From NCBI GenBank assembly GCA_965661165.1, contig CBFICL010000003.1, positions 1 through 48,443 on the forward strand: a stretch of DNA of 48,443 nucleotides, given 5' to 3'. Below the pieces are notes generated by a model. That model made no database searches and had not been told where the DNA came from. It saw nothing but the letters and a program-made list of their open reading frames with translations. Positions 23,559 through 32,328 of the stretch are shown piece after piece (the first letter of the stretch is position 1; the number at the start of each line of letters is the position of its first letter). The DNA comes from Hepatobacter sp965661165. GTDB taxonomy: Bacteria > Pseudomonadota > Alphaproteobacteria > Holosporales > Hepatobacteraceae. The position numbers and the translations under genes were made by a program.

Positions 23559-24359
23559 ATGTTATTTTGTCATCGTTTTCAATCTATTGTTTGGCGCGCC
23601 ATGGTCATGGTATTGACCTTTGCAACAGGGATCCAGATGGGGATCTCTATGAACAATCCTTCTGACTCTCGTAATGTGGAGACAGATGAGCCCGCATCTT
23701 TGTTGTTGACAACACGCACGTCTGCGACCCCGGCGCCACGCGCAAAGGAGGCCTCAGGTGATATCGACGAAAGGGAATTGGGTGTGAACCACAATCAGCA
23801 AGAAAGTGTTAGACTGAACAACCCGTTTGGATGTCAAGTTTGCCCTCATTGTGCAAGACAAGATAGCACAGATGCTGTTTTTGCCCCTCAAGGACCTCTT
23901 GTGAACACATTGCTTTCAAGAACACTGAGCATGATGTCGATCCAAAGAAAGGCCTTGTTATTTTTTGTCAAACACATGAACGACGTACGTAGAAAAAACA
24001 AGCGTGATACTGATACGTGCGATCATGCTGCGGCAGCAGAAGAACAAGCTGTGAGCCCAGCTCTAGCAAAGGCGCACGACATATCAGGTTATGAGGCTGT
24101 GCTGGATCGTCTCAATGACCTTTACGTCAAATGTTATAATGACTATTCCTTCATTTCGCTGTGGGAAATGGGAGGGCTTTCACTCGAGCAGCTCAACCGC
24201 TATTTTGATGATTGCCAACACGAAAAAAATATGAAAGACCTCAATGCAACCCTTGCCAAGCTGTTGGGCGAATCTGGGGCCTGGACACCCGATGACCCTG
24301 GAAAAACACATAACAACCACAGACTCTGTATGCAGCGCAAGCAAACCAAAGGAAAATAA
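23559..24359 (+). CDS. Exported protein of unknown function
   Basis: The family is not recognised. The 266-aa product begins with a signal-peptide-like segment (basic start, hydrophobic core AMVMVLTFATGIQMGIS at about residues 14-30). A Ser/Thr/Ala-rich, probably disordered stretch follows to about residue 85. A CQVCPHCARQD motif (two CxxC pairs) then suggests metal binding or disulfides. The C-terminal half (about 115-250) looks helical, with GYEAVLDRLNDLYVKCYNDYSF. AGGA precedes the ATG and a good promoter lies upstream. It converges on another exported unknown. Such proteins in host-associated bacteria are often effector candidates, but nothing here shows that. Confidence 0.7.
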   Translation: MLFCHRFQSIVWRAMVMVLTFATGIQMGISMNNPSDSRNVETDEPASLLLTTRTSATPAPRAKEASGDIDERELGVNHNQQESVRLNNPFGCQVCPHCARQDSTDAVFAPQGPLVNTLLSRTLSMMSIQRKALLFFVKHMNDVRRKNKRDTDTCDHAAAAEEQAVSPALAKAHDISGYEAVLDRLNDLYVKCYNDYSFISLWEMGGLSLEQLNRYFDDCQHEKNMKDLNATLAKLLGESGAWTPDDPGKTHNNHRLCMQRKQTKGK

Positions 24360-24474
24360 AAAGGGCATGCTCAACCAAAGCACGTGACCTTACCCTGACT
24401 TCAACGGAAACACAGCAGCCCTCGACACACTTTTGATCCAGGGCTTCTCTTCAGGGCGGTGTGAAAAAAATAAA

Positions 24475-25434
24475 TCAGAACCAGCGATGGAGAATTTTAG
24501 GCATGGCCCACAGATTACACGTAAACGCGCTGTGCATATTTTTCACCATCTGCCATCCACCTTTACCAAGGCCATGCACTGCATCCACGGCCAACACGCC
24601 CACATTGATCACAGACAACCCCATGCCCACGAGGGTTCTTTGGGACCCGCGCTCAAGCTTATCACCAAAAGAGGCATCCTCAGCCAGAGGTGTAAAGGAA
24701 ACGGCAGGCTGCACCCAATCTTGACCTTGCATAAACATAGGCAGCCCCACTTTGCTGTGCACAAAAGCATCTTTAGTATTGCGCGCAAGGTTGATTAACC
24801 CTTTGCCCCACTCAACGCCCACATCGGCAATCAAAGAGCCCGTCAGACATGCGCCGTGCATGAACACATTGCCCCCTTGCTTTGACACACTTTTGGTCGT
24901 GGCCCACGCTTCACTATCCAGAGCTTCACGCACCTTTCGGCGAAGGGTTTGCGCGCCATGGCTCGCGGTGCTCACAACCTTGCTTGCTCGCGCGCGCACC
25001 GTTTGGAAAAACGACCTATGCGGCTCACCTAAAGACATTTCTTCTGACACCAAAGGGGTAAGAGATGGTGAAAGGGCGCCCTCCGCCTCTTCATCAGACA
25101 TAGAGCTCTCAAGAGAAGATACTAATGACGTGCGTGATGACGATTGCGCCTCTTCCACGTCACGAGGCAACACAGGCCTGCCAACCACACCCTTAATGCA
25201 CGTCCCATCAGCCAGGTTAATGTCATAGGTTCCACCCTGCTCTTGAAGGGCCCGCAAAGCGTTTTGAGGATCTTGAGATGTTAGATCAATAACGCGATCT
25301 CCATGATACGCCGACAGCACCGTTCCAGGCAAAGATACAGGCCCATCCTCCCGACGATGAGACCCGTCCGCAAAACAGGAACCCGCCACGGCCGTGCTCA
25401 AGAGGCAACACAGAAGAGGAGACATTTTGTGCAT
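24475..25434 (-). CDS. Exported protein of unknown function
   Basis: The family is not recognised. ATG 25434, after GGAT, opens a signal peptide (MHKMSPLLCCLLSTAVAGSC, then FADG). The 319-aa product then shows a globular segment with VIDLTSQDPQNALRALQEQ (about 45-80), a Ser/Glu-rich linker (about 95-135), a helical region, and a C-terminal stretch with small hydrophobic residues (TLVGMGLSVINVGVLAVDAV). It ends in Trp-Phe. The C-terminal pattern could associate with a membrane. Upstream lies nearly 500 bases of AT-rich, gene-free DNA. It converges with the 23559 gene. Confidence 0.72.
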   Translation of the reverse strand: MHKMSPLLCCLLSTAVAGSCFADGSHRREDGPVSLPGTVLSAYHGDRVIDLTSQDPQNALRALQEQGGTYDINLADGTCIKGVVGRPVLPRDVEEAQSSSRTSLVSSLESSMSDEEAEGALSPSLTPLVSEEMSLGEPHRSFFQTVRARASKVVSTASHGAQTLRRKVREALDSEAWATTKSVSKQGGNVFMHGACLTGSLIADVGVEWGKGLINLARNTKDAFVHSKVGLPMFMQGQDWVQPAVSFTPLAEDASFGDKLERGSQRTLVGMGLSVINVGVLAVDAVHGLGKGGWQMVKNMHSAFTCNLWAMPKILHRWF

Positions 25435-25917
25435 AAAGTAATCCTTCAAGATAAAAAACATCCATAGAAGCATATTAAACAATACAGACAAAAATAATAC
25501 CCAACACCCTTAACCCACAGAAAAAAAACAAAAAAATACGAGACATACATCGCATTTTCTGTCAGTAACACACTCACCTTATAAAAAATAATTTACAAAT
25601 TCAAGGCATTTTTTAACTTTTTTTTAATAAAAAGAATAACTTATGCGACATTCAAAGAATAGCGCAAGATTTATACACGTCGCCACCCTCACTTTTTGTC
25701 CCTTTATTCTCAAAGCTTATCTTTTGTTCTTAAAAGCCGATTGAGCCTATTCATTGACGCCTTTGTTATGTTGTTGAACCTTATACGCACAAAAAGTCCT
25801 GACACCATCTCCTAACGCCGTCACTTTTGGTGGAGACCCCACTGTTTCCCGAGGTTTGTGAGGACACCTGCTGCCATCCATCGCCACACATGGCTTTTCA
25901 GCAAGCTTGATGGGGCC
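25435..25917. other. Gene-free, AT-rich gap
   Basis: About 480 bases between the exported unknown and recO. The part at 25490-25680 is very AT-rich and should contain the promoter of the minus-strand gene, but no -35/-10 pair with good spacing could be chosen. No RNA gene, terminator or small ORF with a ribosome site was found. Confidence 0.45.
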
Positions 25918-26580
25918 CTAATCCAAAGACAGATATTTTTGGCAACATCGATCGGCGATGGTATGGGCTTTGTAAAGCGCATCCTCACTTAACGGTGCAG
26001 GCAAAACAAGGTCGGCCTCTGGCACAAACGTGGCGAAAAAGGAAGGCACCTTGAGAGTATCCTGCGTTTCTTGCGTGCAAAACGTGCCCGTTTTTTGGCA
26101 AAACAAACGTAGCCCTTGTGACCATTTTTGTGAAAAATCAATACCATAACCAAGTGTTTTGAGCAAAAAAAACCGAAAAACCATATGTGCCTGAGCAAAA
26201 TCGGCCTTGCCGGCGCAGGCAATCAAGTGAGCCATGGCCTCAAACAAAGGGGGGTAAGGATGCCCCTGCGCCAACACACGCGGCAACAGATGACACACAT
26301 CATAAAGCGCCGCCAAGGTGCGAGAAACCCCCGGAGTCAGGATTTTTGTGACCTCCAATGACGGATGAGTCGTTTCGGTGCGCTCAAGTCGGGCCCGCGG
26401 GATCTTGCTACCTTGCGGTACATAGGCCGCCCACACACAGGTGCCCATATCATAGGGAACGCCTCCTTCCCACATCACCCGTATCAACCCATGGTCACGG
26501 GACAAAAGCGTGACCATATGCCGTTTGTCGCCATAGGCCCTGGCGCGCAAAACATAGGCATCATCACACACCTCGCTCAT
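25918..26580 (-). CDS. recO: DNA repair protein RecO
   Basis: RecO binds single-stranded DNA and SSB and helps RecR load RecA. The 220-aa product shows the N-terminal OB fold (DDAYVLRARAYGDKRHMVTLLSRDHGLIRVMWEGG) and a helical domain (LPRVLAQGHPYPPLFEAMAHL, then FRFFLLKTLGYGIDF). It is slightly shorter than most RecO proteins (about 240), and only part of the zinc-finger cysteines remain (FCQKTGTFC). Its ATG overlaps the era stop by four bases, the usual era-recO coupling. It is the last gene of the bioY-tkt-rpiB-era-recO run. Confidence 0.9.
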   Translation of the reverse strand: MSEVCDDAYVLRARAYGDKRHMVTLLSRDHGLIRVMWEGGVPYDMGTCVWAAYVPQGSKIPRARLERTETTHPSLEVTKILTPGVSRTLAALYDVCHLLPRVLAQGHPYPPLFEAMAHLIACAGKADFAQAHMVFRFFLLKTLGYGIDFSQKWSQGLRLFCQKTGTFCTQETQDTLKVPSFFATFVPEADLVLPAPLSEDALYKAHTIADRCCQKYLSLD

Positions 26581-27467
26581 GAAAACGGCAGCCCCACCAG
26601 GCGATAAAAATCAGCTTTTTCTTCCCACAACGGGGTGTGGCGGACATAAAGAAACAAATGCACCTTGCGCCCCAAACGCTCGCACATGGCTTCGCGGGCG
26701 CGGATTGAAATCTCTTTAATCATCTGGCCCGCCCGCCCCAGAATCATTTTTTTGTGGTTTTTCTCAGCCACGTGAATCACCTGATGGATGCGCACAAACC
26801 CCCGTGAAGCCTTTGTGAACTCTTCGGTTTCCACATAAAGCTTATGAGGAAGCTCTTGCCCCAGCATACGCAACAGCACCTCGCGCGTGATCTCGGCAGC
26901 CCACAGACGTTCGGGCAGCGTGGTGAGCATATCGTCCTCAAATAGCCACGCACCTTCGGGCATGACGTCTGCCAGCGCATGGTGCAAATCCTTTGTGCCG
27001 TTTTTTTTGGCAGCTGAAATCATAAAGATTCGGTCTGCCTCTGAACCATACGCTGCAGCCCACGTGAGTAGTTCTTCCTTTTTGATCTTATCAATCTTGT
27101 TGAGCGCTACCCACAAACGGGGCCTGGGGCCTTTGATGTGTTCCAGGGCGCGCGCAAGCTGTTTTTTGCTTTTGGTCACATCCACCACCACCAACACCAC
27201 ATCGGCCTCAAAAGGCGCATCTTGCGCCGCTTGGATCATCGATTTTTCAAGGCGGCTTTGCGGTTTAGCCAACAGCCCCGGCGTGTCCACCACCACGATC
27301 TGCGATTGCTGCACAATGCTGATGCCGCGAATGGGGAAACGGGTGGTTTGCGGTTTGGGCGACACGGCCGCAAGCGAGGCGTCTAAAAAAACATTGAGAA
27401 GCGTCGACTTACCCGCGTTGGGCTGACCCAGCAACGCCACAAACCCACATTTTTTTGGACTAGTCAC
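26577..27467 (-). CDS. era: GTPase Era
   Basis: Era is an essential GTPase that binds the 3' end of 16S rRNA and supports 30S maturation. The 296-aa product has G1 GQPNAGKS, the switch PKPQTTR, G3 DTPG, G4 NKID and G5 SAAK, followed by the C-terminal KH domain (GRAGQMIKEISIRAREAMCE). The start is GTG 27467; its first bases overlap the rpiB stop by eight bases. The rnc gene that normally precedes era is replaced here by rpiB. recO follows with a four-base overlap. Confidence 0.96.
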   Translation of the reverse strand: MTSPKKCGFVALLGQPNAGKSTLLNVFLDASLAAVSPKPQTTRFPIRGISIVQQSQIVVVDTPGLLAKPQSRLEKSMIQAAQDAPFEADVVLVVVDVTKSKKQLARALEHIKGPRPRLWVALNKIDKIKKEELLTWAAAYGSEADRIFMISAAKKNGTKDLHHALADVMPEGAWLFEDDMLTTLPERLWAAEITREVLLRMLGQELPHKLYVETEEFTKASRGFVRIHQVIHVAEKNHKKMILGRAGQMIKEISIRAREAMCERLGRKVHLFLYVRHTPLWEEKADFYRLVGLPFS

Positions 27468-28047
27468 TCAACTGATCCAGCTTGTCTATGCGCGGTTGGT
27501 GGCGCCCGCCTTCAAAAGGCGTGGACAAAAACACACGCAATATGGCACTGGCATGCTCAGGCGTGGTGGAGCCACTGCCTAACACCAACACATTCGCGTT
27601 GTTATGCTGGCGAGCCAGCCGCGCCGTTTGCTCATCGTGGCATAAAGCCGCTCGAATTCCGCGAAAGCGATTGGCCGCCATGGCCATGCCCTGGCCTGAA
27701 CCGCAAATCAGCACGCCACACACATCGCTGCCTGACGACACCGCGCGCACCACCGGCGGCACTTTGTCAGGATAGTCCACCGATGCTTGCGATGCCCCCT
27801 CTTCAGCCTTTTCAAGCACCACATCTTGATAAGATAGCCCTGCCAGGGTGACCTGAAGCGCCTGTCCCCGATGATCGCTGGCCATGACCACGCGTTTAAA
27901 CATAAGCTCTGGACCTGTGCTCACCACCGGCATATGTTTTCTCACCGCATTTTTCAAGGCGTTGTAAGCCCCCACCCCCAACATAGAGAGCACCAAAAAC
28001 GCGCCCAACATTACCAACAAACGCGCCGTCGATACCGATTCAAACAT
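27460..28047 (-). CDS. rpiB: Ribose-5-phosphate isomerase B with N-terminal membrane segment
   Basis: RpiB interconverts ribose-5-phosphate and ribulose-5-phosphate. The catalytic domain (about residues 50-190) is intact: MASDHRG, SVDYPD, the catalytic Cys in LICGSGQGM, AALCHDEQTARLARQHNNANVLVLG and RHQPRIDKL. Unusually, about 48 residues precede it, including a strongly hydrophobic stretch (ARLLVMLGAFLVLSMLGVGA) that should form a membrane helix. ATG 28047 follows AGAGGG and lies 16 bases after tkt, supporting the long form. The alternative start at MFKRVV (27903) has only a weak site, and that short form would be a normal soluble RpiB. It overlaps era by eight bases. Confidence 0.88.
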   Translation of the reverse strand: MFESVSTARLLVMLGAFLVLSMLGVGAYNALKNAVRKHMPVVSTGPELMFKRVVMASDHRGQALQVTLAGLSYQDVVLEKAEEGASQASVDYPDKVPPVVRAVSSGSDVCGVLICGSGQGMAMAANRFRGIRAALCHDEQTARLARQHNNANVLVLGSGSTTPEHASAILRVFLSTPFEGGRHQPRIDKLDQLSD

Positions 28048-28063
28048 ACCTACCCTCTTTCTA

Positions 28064-30091
28064 CTATGCCTGGCCGCCTGAGGCATGACTCAGCCTTGGT
28101 GAGGCCAAGCGCGCCAAAATCGCTTTCACCACCGACGATGCATCCAACCCTAACCATGAATACAGTGCCTCTTGCGGCGCCGACGCACCAAAACCATCCA
28201 CCCCCAACGTGAGCGCATCCTCCCCCAAAAGGGCCCGCCACCCTTGAGTGGCCCCGGCTTCTATGGACACCCGCAACACAGATTGCCCCAAAGAAAGAAC
28301 CTCAGCCCGATAAGCCTCTTCTTGCGCTAAAAAAAGCTCGCGGCACGGCATCGACACAAGACGCACACCCACACCTTGCGCTTCAAGCTGTTGACGCACC
28401 TCATGGGCCAGCGATACCTCCGAGCCTGTGGCCACCAGGGTAACCTGATGCGCATGACCTGCCTCTGACAACACATAGCCGCCACAAGCTGTGGTCGCTT
28501 CAAGATCCAGAGTGCGTCGCAAGGGACTCACCTTTTGACGTGATAACAAAAGGGCACTGGGGCCTGTGCGCTTCAGCATCAGCATCCAGCACTCGGCCGT
28601 CTCTATACCATCGGCTGGTCTGAACACAAACAGGTTGGGCATCAGGCGCAGCGATTCCATATGCTCCACCGGTTGGTGCGTGGGGCCATCTTCCCCCAGA
28701 CCAATGGAGTCATGAGTAAACACATAGTGTGTGGGGATATTCATCAACGCCGCCAAACGCACCGCCGGCCGCATATAATCAGAAAACGCCAAAAACGTGC
28801 CACCATAGGGCACCCAACCGCCATGAAGCACCATGCCGCCCATGGCCGCCGCCATCAGATGCTCGCGCACGCCATAATGAACATATTGCCCCCCACACAA
28901 TGTAGCATCCACCGCCTTCATGGCCTTGGCTTTTGTGTTATTAGACGGCGATAAGTCCGCCGACCCGCCCACAAGGCCAGGAATCACCGCCAGCAGACAC
29001 GAAAGCATCTGCCCCGACCACTGCCGCGTGGCTTTGTGTTCCGGCGACCATGTTTTGAGAAAGGCCTCTGCCACCTGGGTCTGCCACGCCGCAGGTAACC
29101 GTCTTGCCATGCGATCTGCAAACGCGATGGCCTTGTGAGAATCTGCCTGTTGGCGGTCTTGCCAAGCCTGACGCTTAGCCTCACCACGTGCTTTCACCCC
29201 ATGCCATAACGCAAGGTCGTCTTGAGGCACCTCAAAGGGCGCTGCCGAACCATACCCCCATTTTGCCCGCACCGCCGCGGCTTCCTCAGCCCCCAAGGGC
29301 GCCCCATGAGCGGCCGCGGTGCCTTGTTTGGTGGGCGCTCCGTGCCCAATTACCGTGCGACACATCAAAAGCGAAGGCTTAGCGGTTTCTGCCTGCGCGG
29401 CCTGAAGACCCGCCCGAATCGAGGCAAAATCATGGCCATCCACCATCACCACGTGCCACCCCGCCGCTTCAAAACGAACGCGATGGTCTTCTGATGTGCT
29501 GAGCGATGTGGGGCCGTCAATGGTGATGCGGTTATCATCAAAAAGTACCACAAGCCGTGATAACCCCAAGTGACCGGCCAAAGAGATAGCCTCAGCGGAC
29601 AACCCCTCCATCAAACACCCATCCCCGGCCACCACATAGGTCCAGTGGTCACACATGTCTTTGCCAAACTCGGCGCGCAACAAGGCTTCGGCCAACGCCA
29701 TGCCCACGCTATGCCCCAACCCTTGGGCCAAAGGCCCGGTGGTCACCTCTACCCCAGGCGTCACCCCATATTCAGGATGCCCGGGTGTGCGGCTGTGCAA
29801 CGTGCGAAAGGCTTTCAGATCGGCCAGCGACACATCAAACCCCGCCACATGAAGAAGACTGTAAAGCAGCATCGATCCATGCCCCGCCGACAACACAAAG
29901 CGGTCACGGTCAGGCCATTCAGGGTGATCAGGCGCCACATGCAAAAACTCGCCCCACAACACGGCCATCACATCGGCCATGCCCAGCGGCAACCCCGGAT
30001 GCCCCGAGCCTGCATTCTCAATAGCGTCTATAGACAAAAGACGCACGCTTGAGGCCATGCGTGTAAGCTGGGAGTCTGTTAACAATGCCAT
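28064..30091 (-). CDS. tkt: Transketolase
   Basis: Transketolase moves two-carbon units between sugar phosphates, linking the pentose phosphate pathway to glycolysis. The 675-aa product has the thiamine-diphosphate elements SGHPGLPLGMADV, TTGPLAQGLGHSVGMA and the GDG motif in VAGDGCLMEG with DDNRITIDG, then the pyrimidine domain (YVHYGVREHLMAAAMGG) and C-terminal domain. Catalytic His residues in GSGHPG and VFTHDSIGLGEDGPTHQ are present. It directly precedes rpiB (16 bases), so both non-oxidative pentose phosphate enzymes are co-expressed. That would fit a cell making ribose from glycolytic intermediates. Confidence 0.97.
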   Translation of the reverse strand: MALLTDSQLTRMASSVRLLSIDAIENAGSGHPGLPLGMADVMAVLWGEFLHVAPDHPEWPDRDRFVLSAGHGSMLLYSLLHVAGFDVSLADLKAFRTLHSRTPGHPEYGVTPGVEVTTGPLAQGLGHSVGMALAEALLRAEFGKDMCDHWTYVVAGDGCLMEGLSAEAISLAGHLGLSRLVVLFDDNRITIDGPTSLSTSEDHRVRFEAAGWHVVMVDGHDFASIRAGLQAAQAETAKPSLLMCRTVIGHGAPTKQGTAAAHGAPLGAEEAAAVRAKWGYGSAAPFEVPQDDLALWHGVKARGEAKRQAWQDRQQADSHKAIAFADRMARRLPAAWQTQVAEAFLKTWSPEHKATRQWSGQMLSCLLAVIPGLVGGSADLSPSNNTKAKAMKAVDATLCGGQYVHYGVREHLMAAAMGGMVLHGGWVPYGGTFLAFSDYMRPAVRLAALMNIPTHYVFTHDSIGLGEDGPTHQPVEHMESLRLMPNLFVFRPADGIETAECWMLMLKRTGPSALLLSRQKVSPLRRTLDLEATTACGGYVLSEAGHAHQVTLVATGSEVSLAHEVRQQLEAQGVGVRLVSMPCRELFLAQEEAYRAEVLSLGQSVLRVSIEAGATQGWRALLGEDALTLGVDGFGASAPQEALYSWLGLDASSVVKAILARLASPRLSHASGGQA

Positions 30092-30137
30092 CTCAACGTT
30101 TCACTCTCACCCCAAGACCCTTAGGCACGTAAATCCT

Positions 30138-30674
30138 TTACAGCCACAAGCGATGCCGCCCCCACCGCACCGCGCCACAGGCCAGCCCGATTTTGACAAC
30201 ATCCCCCAACAAGAAAGGCATCACCCCCACCTGAATGGCCACCGGCCAGCCCACAAAAGAGGACAACCACAAACACCCCCACGAAAACACCACCACAAGG
30301 CCCACAAGGCACAAGGCCACATGACTGGTGAGGGTCTCCAAAGAAAAGGCTTCCCGCAACCACGCCATCACATAAGGCGCGGCCACCATGCCCATCAAAT
30401 AGCCGCCGGTGGGTCCAAAAAGGCAGGGCAAGCCCCCTGCATAGCCAGCAAACACGGGCAACCCCACAGCCCCCATCCCAAGCCAGGCAAGAAGCGTGGC
30501 CAAGGCCCGGCTGGGTGTATAGGATAGACCAACCACAAGCACCACACAGGTCTGAAACGAAAACGGCACCGGCGCCCACGGCAACGTGATCTGCGAGCCC
30601 GCAAACAAGGCAAACACACCGCCCAGCACCCACACAAACGACGCACTCTCGGCGCGCAAAACTTTTTGAAACAT
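30138..30674 (-). CDS. bioY: Biotin transporter BioY (ECF S component)
   Basis: BioY is the biotin-binding membrane subunit of an energy-coupling factor importer. The 178-aa product has about six hydrophobic segments and the family motifs SQITLPWAPVPFSFQT, the characteristic GLPCLFGPTGGYLMG, and ALATLLAWLGMGAVGLPVF. GGGAG lies upstream of the ATG. No bioM/bioN ATPase or coupling gene is nearby, so it would use a shared ECF module or act alone, as reported for some alphaproteobacterial BioY. It implies biotin scavenging, in keeping with a host-dependent life. It is the first gene of a five-gene minus-strand run. Confidence 0.94.
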   Translation of the reverse strand: MFQKVLRAESASFVWVLGGVFALFAGSQITLPWAPVPFSFQTCVVLVVGLSYTPSRALATLLAWLGMGAVGLPVFAGYAGGLPCLFGPTGGYLMGMVAAPYVMAWLREAFSLETLTSHVALCLVGLVVVFSWGCLWLSSFVGWPVAIQVGVMPFLLGDVVKIGLACGAVRWGRHRLWL

Positions 30675-31097
30675 AAGGATCTCCCTATACGCTCTTCCTC
30701 ATGCCCACTCTAGATCAAAAAAGGCACCCTTGCCAAGCAAAAAATAAAGCCTGGCACAGCGTTGACGCAAGGAATAAACACAGATTGACGCAAGCCTTCA
30801 CGCCCATCAGAGCCATGGCACCGCCCCCAAAGAAGCTGCCCCCCAAAGGCCCTCTCGCTCGATCATTTTCTGAGAAAAAAAAGACCCTATGCCTTGCCAC
30901 AAAGATGGATATTGCAAAGATGTAAAGAGGGTGTTGCCTTTGAGGAAAAATCCCTTTTTCTGACGTATTTCTTCCGTGCCTTCTGGCAACAAAAACTGCG
31001 CGAGCAAGCTCTTTGCCTGCACCCATCCTGAAAAGCAGGCAGGCAAAGCTATGTCTGTTGACTTTTTGTCAAAAATAAGCTCGAATCTTCGTGTTTT
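30675..31097. other. Gene-free gap between bioY and the LRR gene
   Basis: About 420 bases between divergent genes. A 9-bp inverted repeat TTTGCCTGC/GCAGGCAAA lies at 31012-31020 and 31039-31047, just before an ATG at 31051 that opens a frame different from the LRR frame. A minus-strand open frame (30715-31026) has no ribosome site or recognisable product. Promoters for bioY and the LRR gene should be here but none stands out. Confidence 0.45.
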
Positions 31098-32072
31098 TTG
31101 TCATCTCATAGACTTGTCGTGTCTTATGATGCGTATGCAGACGATGTGGTGGATAGAGGATCAGCTTTCAACGGCCTGAAGGTTGGCGAACTTTCATTGA
31201 CGAATGCATGGATGGATGTCCTCCCCTCGTCCATAACAAGGCTTTCTCTTTACGAGCGCATAAACCCGAGTATATGCGACCAAAAGGCGGCCTTATCTTC
31301 TTTGACGCATCTTACATGGGATAACATGGATTTCGAAAAGGCCCCCAACACACTAGAGAAGATAGTCGCGTGTGCACCCAACCTTAAGGTTCTTTCGTTA
31401 AGCATAGATGCCATCATCACGTTGAATCTGAGCCACCAACATGACCTTGAGGAGCTGCATCTTGAAGGGGGTTGGAGTATCCAAAGGGACCCAGAGAAGC
31501 CTGGGGGATCAGAAAAACCTTTTTATCACCTGCGTCATCTAACCCTTTTTATCACCAAGCATTCTTTGCCTAAAAAAGAAGAAGATACGGAAAAATCATT
31601 AGCGCACTTGCTAAGGCTCGCCCCCAACCTAGAAAGACTGGATCTTGCCAAGCAAAAAGACGTAGAGACAGAGGATATACTCTCCGTCATCCGGGGCGCA
31701 AACCTGGGGCAGTTGACCAACCTGACCATGATAGGAGACGATAGGGAGGAACAGTATGCGCTGCGTCCTGAAGAGTACACACCCCTTACTCTTTCTGAAG
31801 AAAGCCGGACATTCCCGCAGGCACCCAAGTTGGCGCGTTTTTCTGTTGAGGGGTTTGATGTTAGCACCAACCCGCTTGATGGCGCCTCAAAAGGCCCCGA
31901 AGGCCTGAGCAGAAAGAGCGATGCCAAAGAAAGCGCCGATAAAGACGGCGGCGCTGATCGCCACGGCCAGGGTGACACCCACGTGGAAAGTGAGGCTGCC
32001 GCGGAAAGCTTTGATAAAGAAGAGGGTGACCAAGCAGCCGACGACCAGAAAAAAGACGGCACTACCTCATAA
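31098..32072 (+). CDS. Leucine-rich-repeat protein (FBXL-like repeats), start uncertain
   Basis: The 324-aa frame contains irregular leucine-rich repeats of the kind seen in F-box/LRR proteins, for example SSLTHLTWDNMDFEKA, APNLKVLSLSIDAI, DLEELHLEGG, LRHLTLF and APNLERLDLAKQKDV (about residues 30-215). The last 80 residues are hydrophilic and acidic, probably disordered. LRRs bind proteins, so a partner or host target is plausible. The start is doubtful: the frame opens after a stop at 31059 and has only TTG 31098, GTG codons or a late ATG at 31209, with no ribosome site. The N-terminus may have been lost or frameshifted. It precedes the F-box gene by about 300 bases. Confidence 0.65.
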   Translation: MSSHRLVVSYDAYADDVVDRGSAFNGLKVGELSLTNAWMDVLPSSITRLSLYERINPSICDQKAALSSLTHLTWDNMDFEKAPNTLEKIVACAPNLKVLSLSIDAIITLNLSHQHDLEELHLEGGWSIQRDPEKPGGSEKPFYHLRHLTLFITKHSLPKKEEDTEKSLAHLLRLAPNLERLDLAKQKDVETEDILSVIRGANLGQLTNLTMIGDDREEQYALRPEEYTPLTLSEESRTFPQAPKLARFSVEGFDVSTNPLDGASKGPEGLSRKSDAKESADKDGGADRHGQGDTHVESEAAAESFDKEEGDQAADDQKKDGTTS

Positions 32073-32092
32073 AAAAGACAGCACCACCTCAT
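32049..32092. repeat. 22-bp tandem duplication at the LRR gene stop
   Basis: Two abutting 22-base copies (32049-32070 and 32071-32092) beginning AAAAAAGAC(G/A)GCAC differ at two positions. The junction creates the TAA stop of the LRR gene, so the duplication shaped its C-terminus. Confidence 0.8.
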
Positions 32093-32219
32093 AAAAAGGG
32101 GGGGACGCTGGACAGTTAAGGGCACCGCGCACCAAGAGCGCCACAGCCCCTGGCACCCCCCAACCCCTCACCGTGGCACTGTGAACCAAAGGCCGCGCAG
32201 GACCACGTGCGGGACAATC

Positions 32220-32264
32220 AAATGCCGGCAGGTCAAGTGCTGATAGGTCGAATGCTGGCCGCTC
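32220..32264. repeat. Three degenerate 15-bp tandem units
   Basis: AAATGCCGGCAGGTC (32220-32234), AAGTGCTGATAGGTC (32235-32249) and GAATGCTGGCCGCTC (32250-32264) follow each other without spacer and share the frame RATGC-N-G-N4-GTC. Confidence 0.6.
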
Positions 32265-32295
32265 ACACCGTTAAGTGGTTGAAAATCTTGACATG

Positions 32296-32326
32296 TTGGC
32301 ATTTTTTTGGTTTAGCTAGATATAAA
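32296..32326 (+). promoter_or_regulatory. Candidate promoter of the F-box gene
   Basis: TATAAA (32321-32326) lies 19 bases after TTGGCA (32296-32301). A perfect TTGACA at 32288-32293 overlaps this region but is too far from the -10. The leader would be about 47 nt and would contain the 17-bp tandem repeat. Confidence 0.4.
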
Positions 32327-32328
32327 AT

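Noticed and set aside
30715..31026. Minus-strand frame of 103 codons upstream of bioY
   Set aside because: No ribosome site and no recognisable family; it lies across the region expected to hold promoters.
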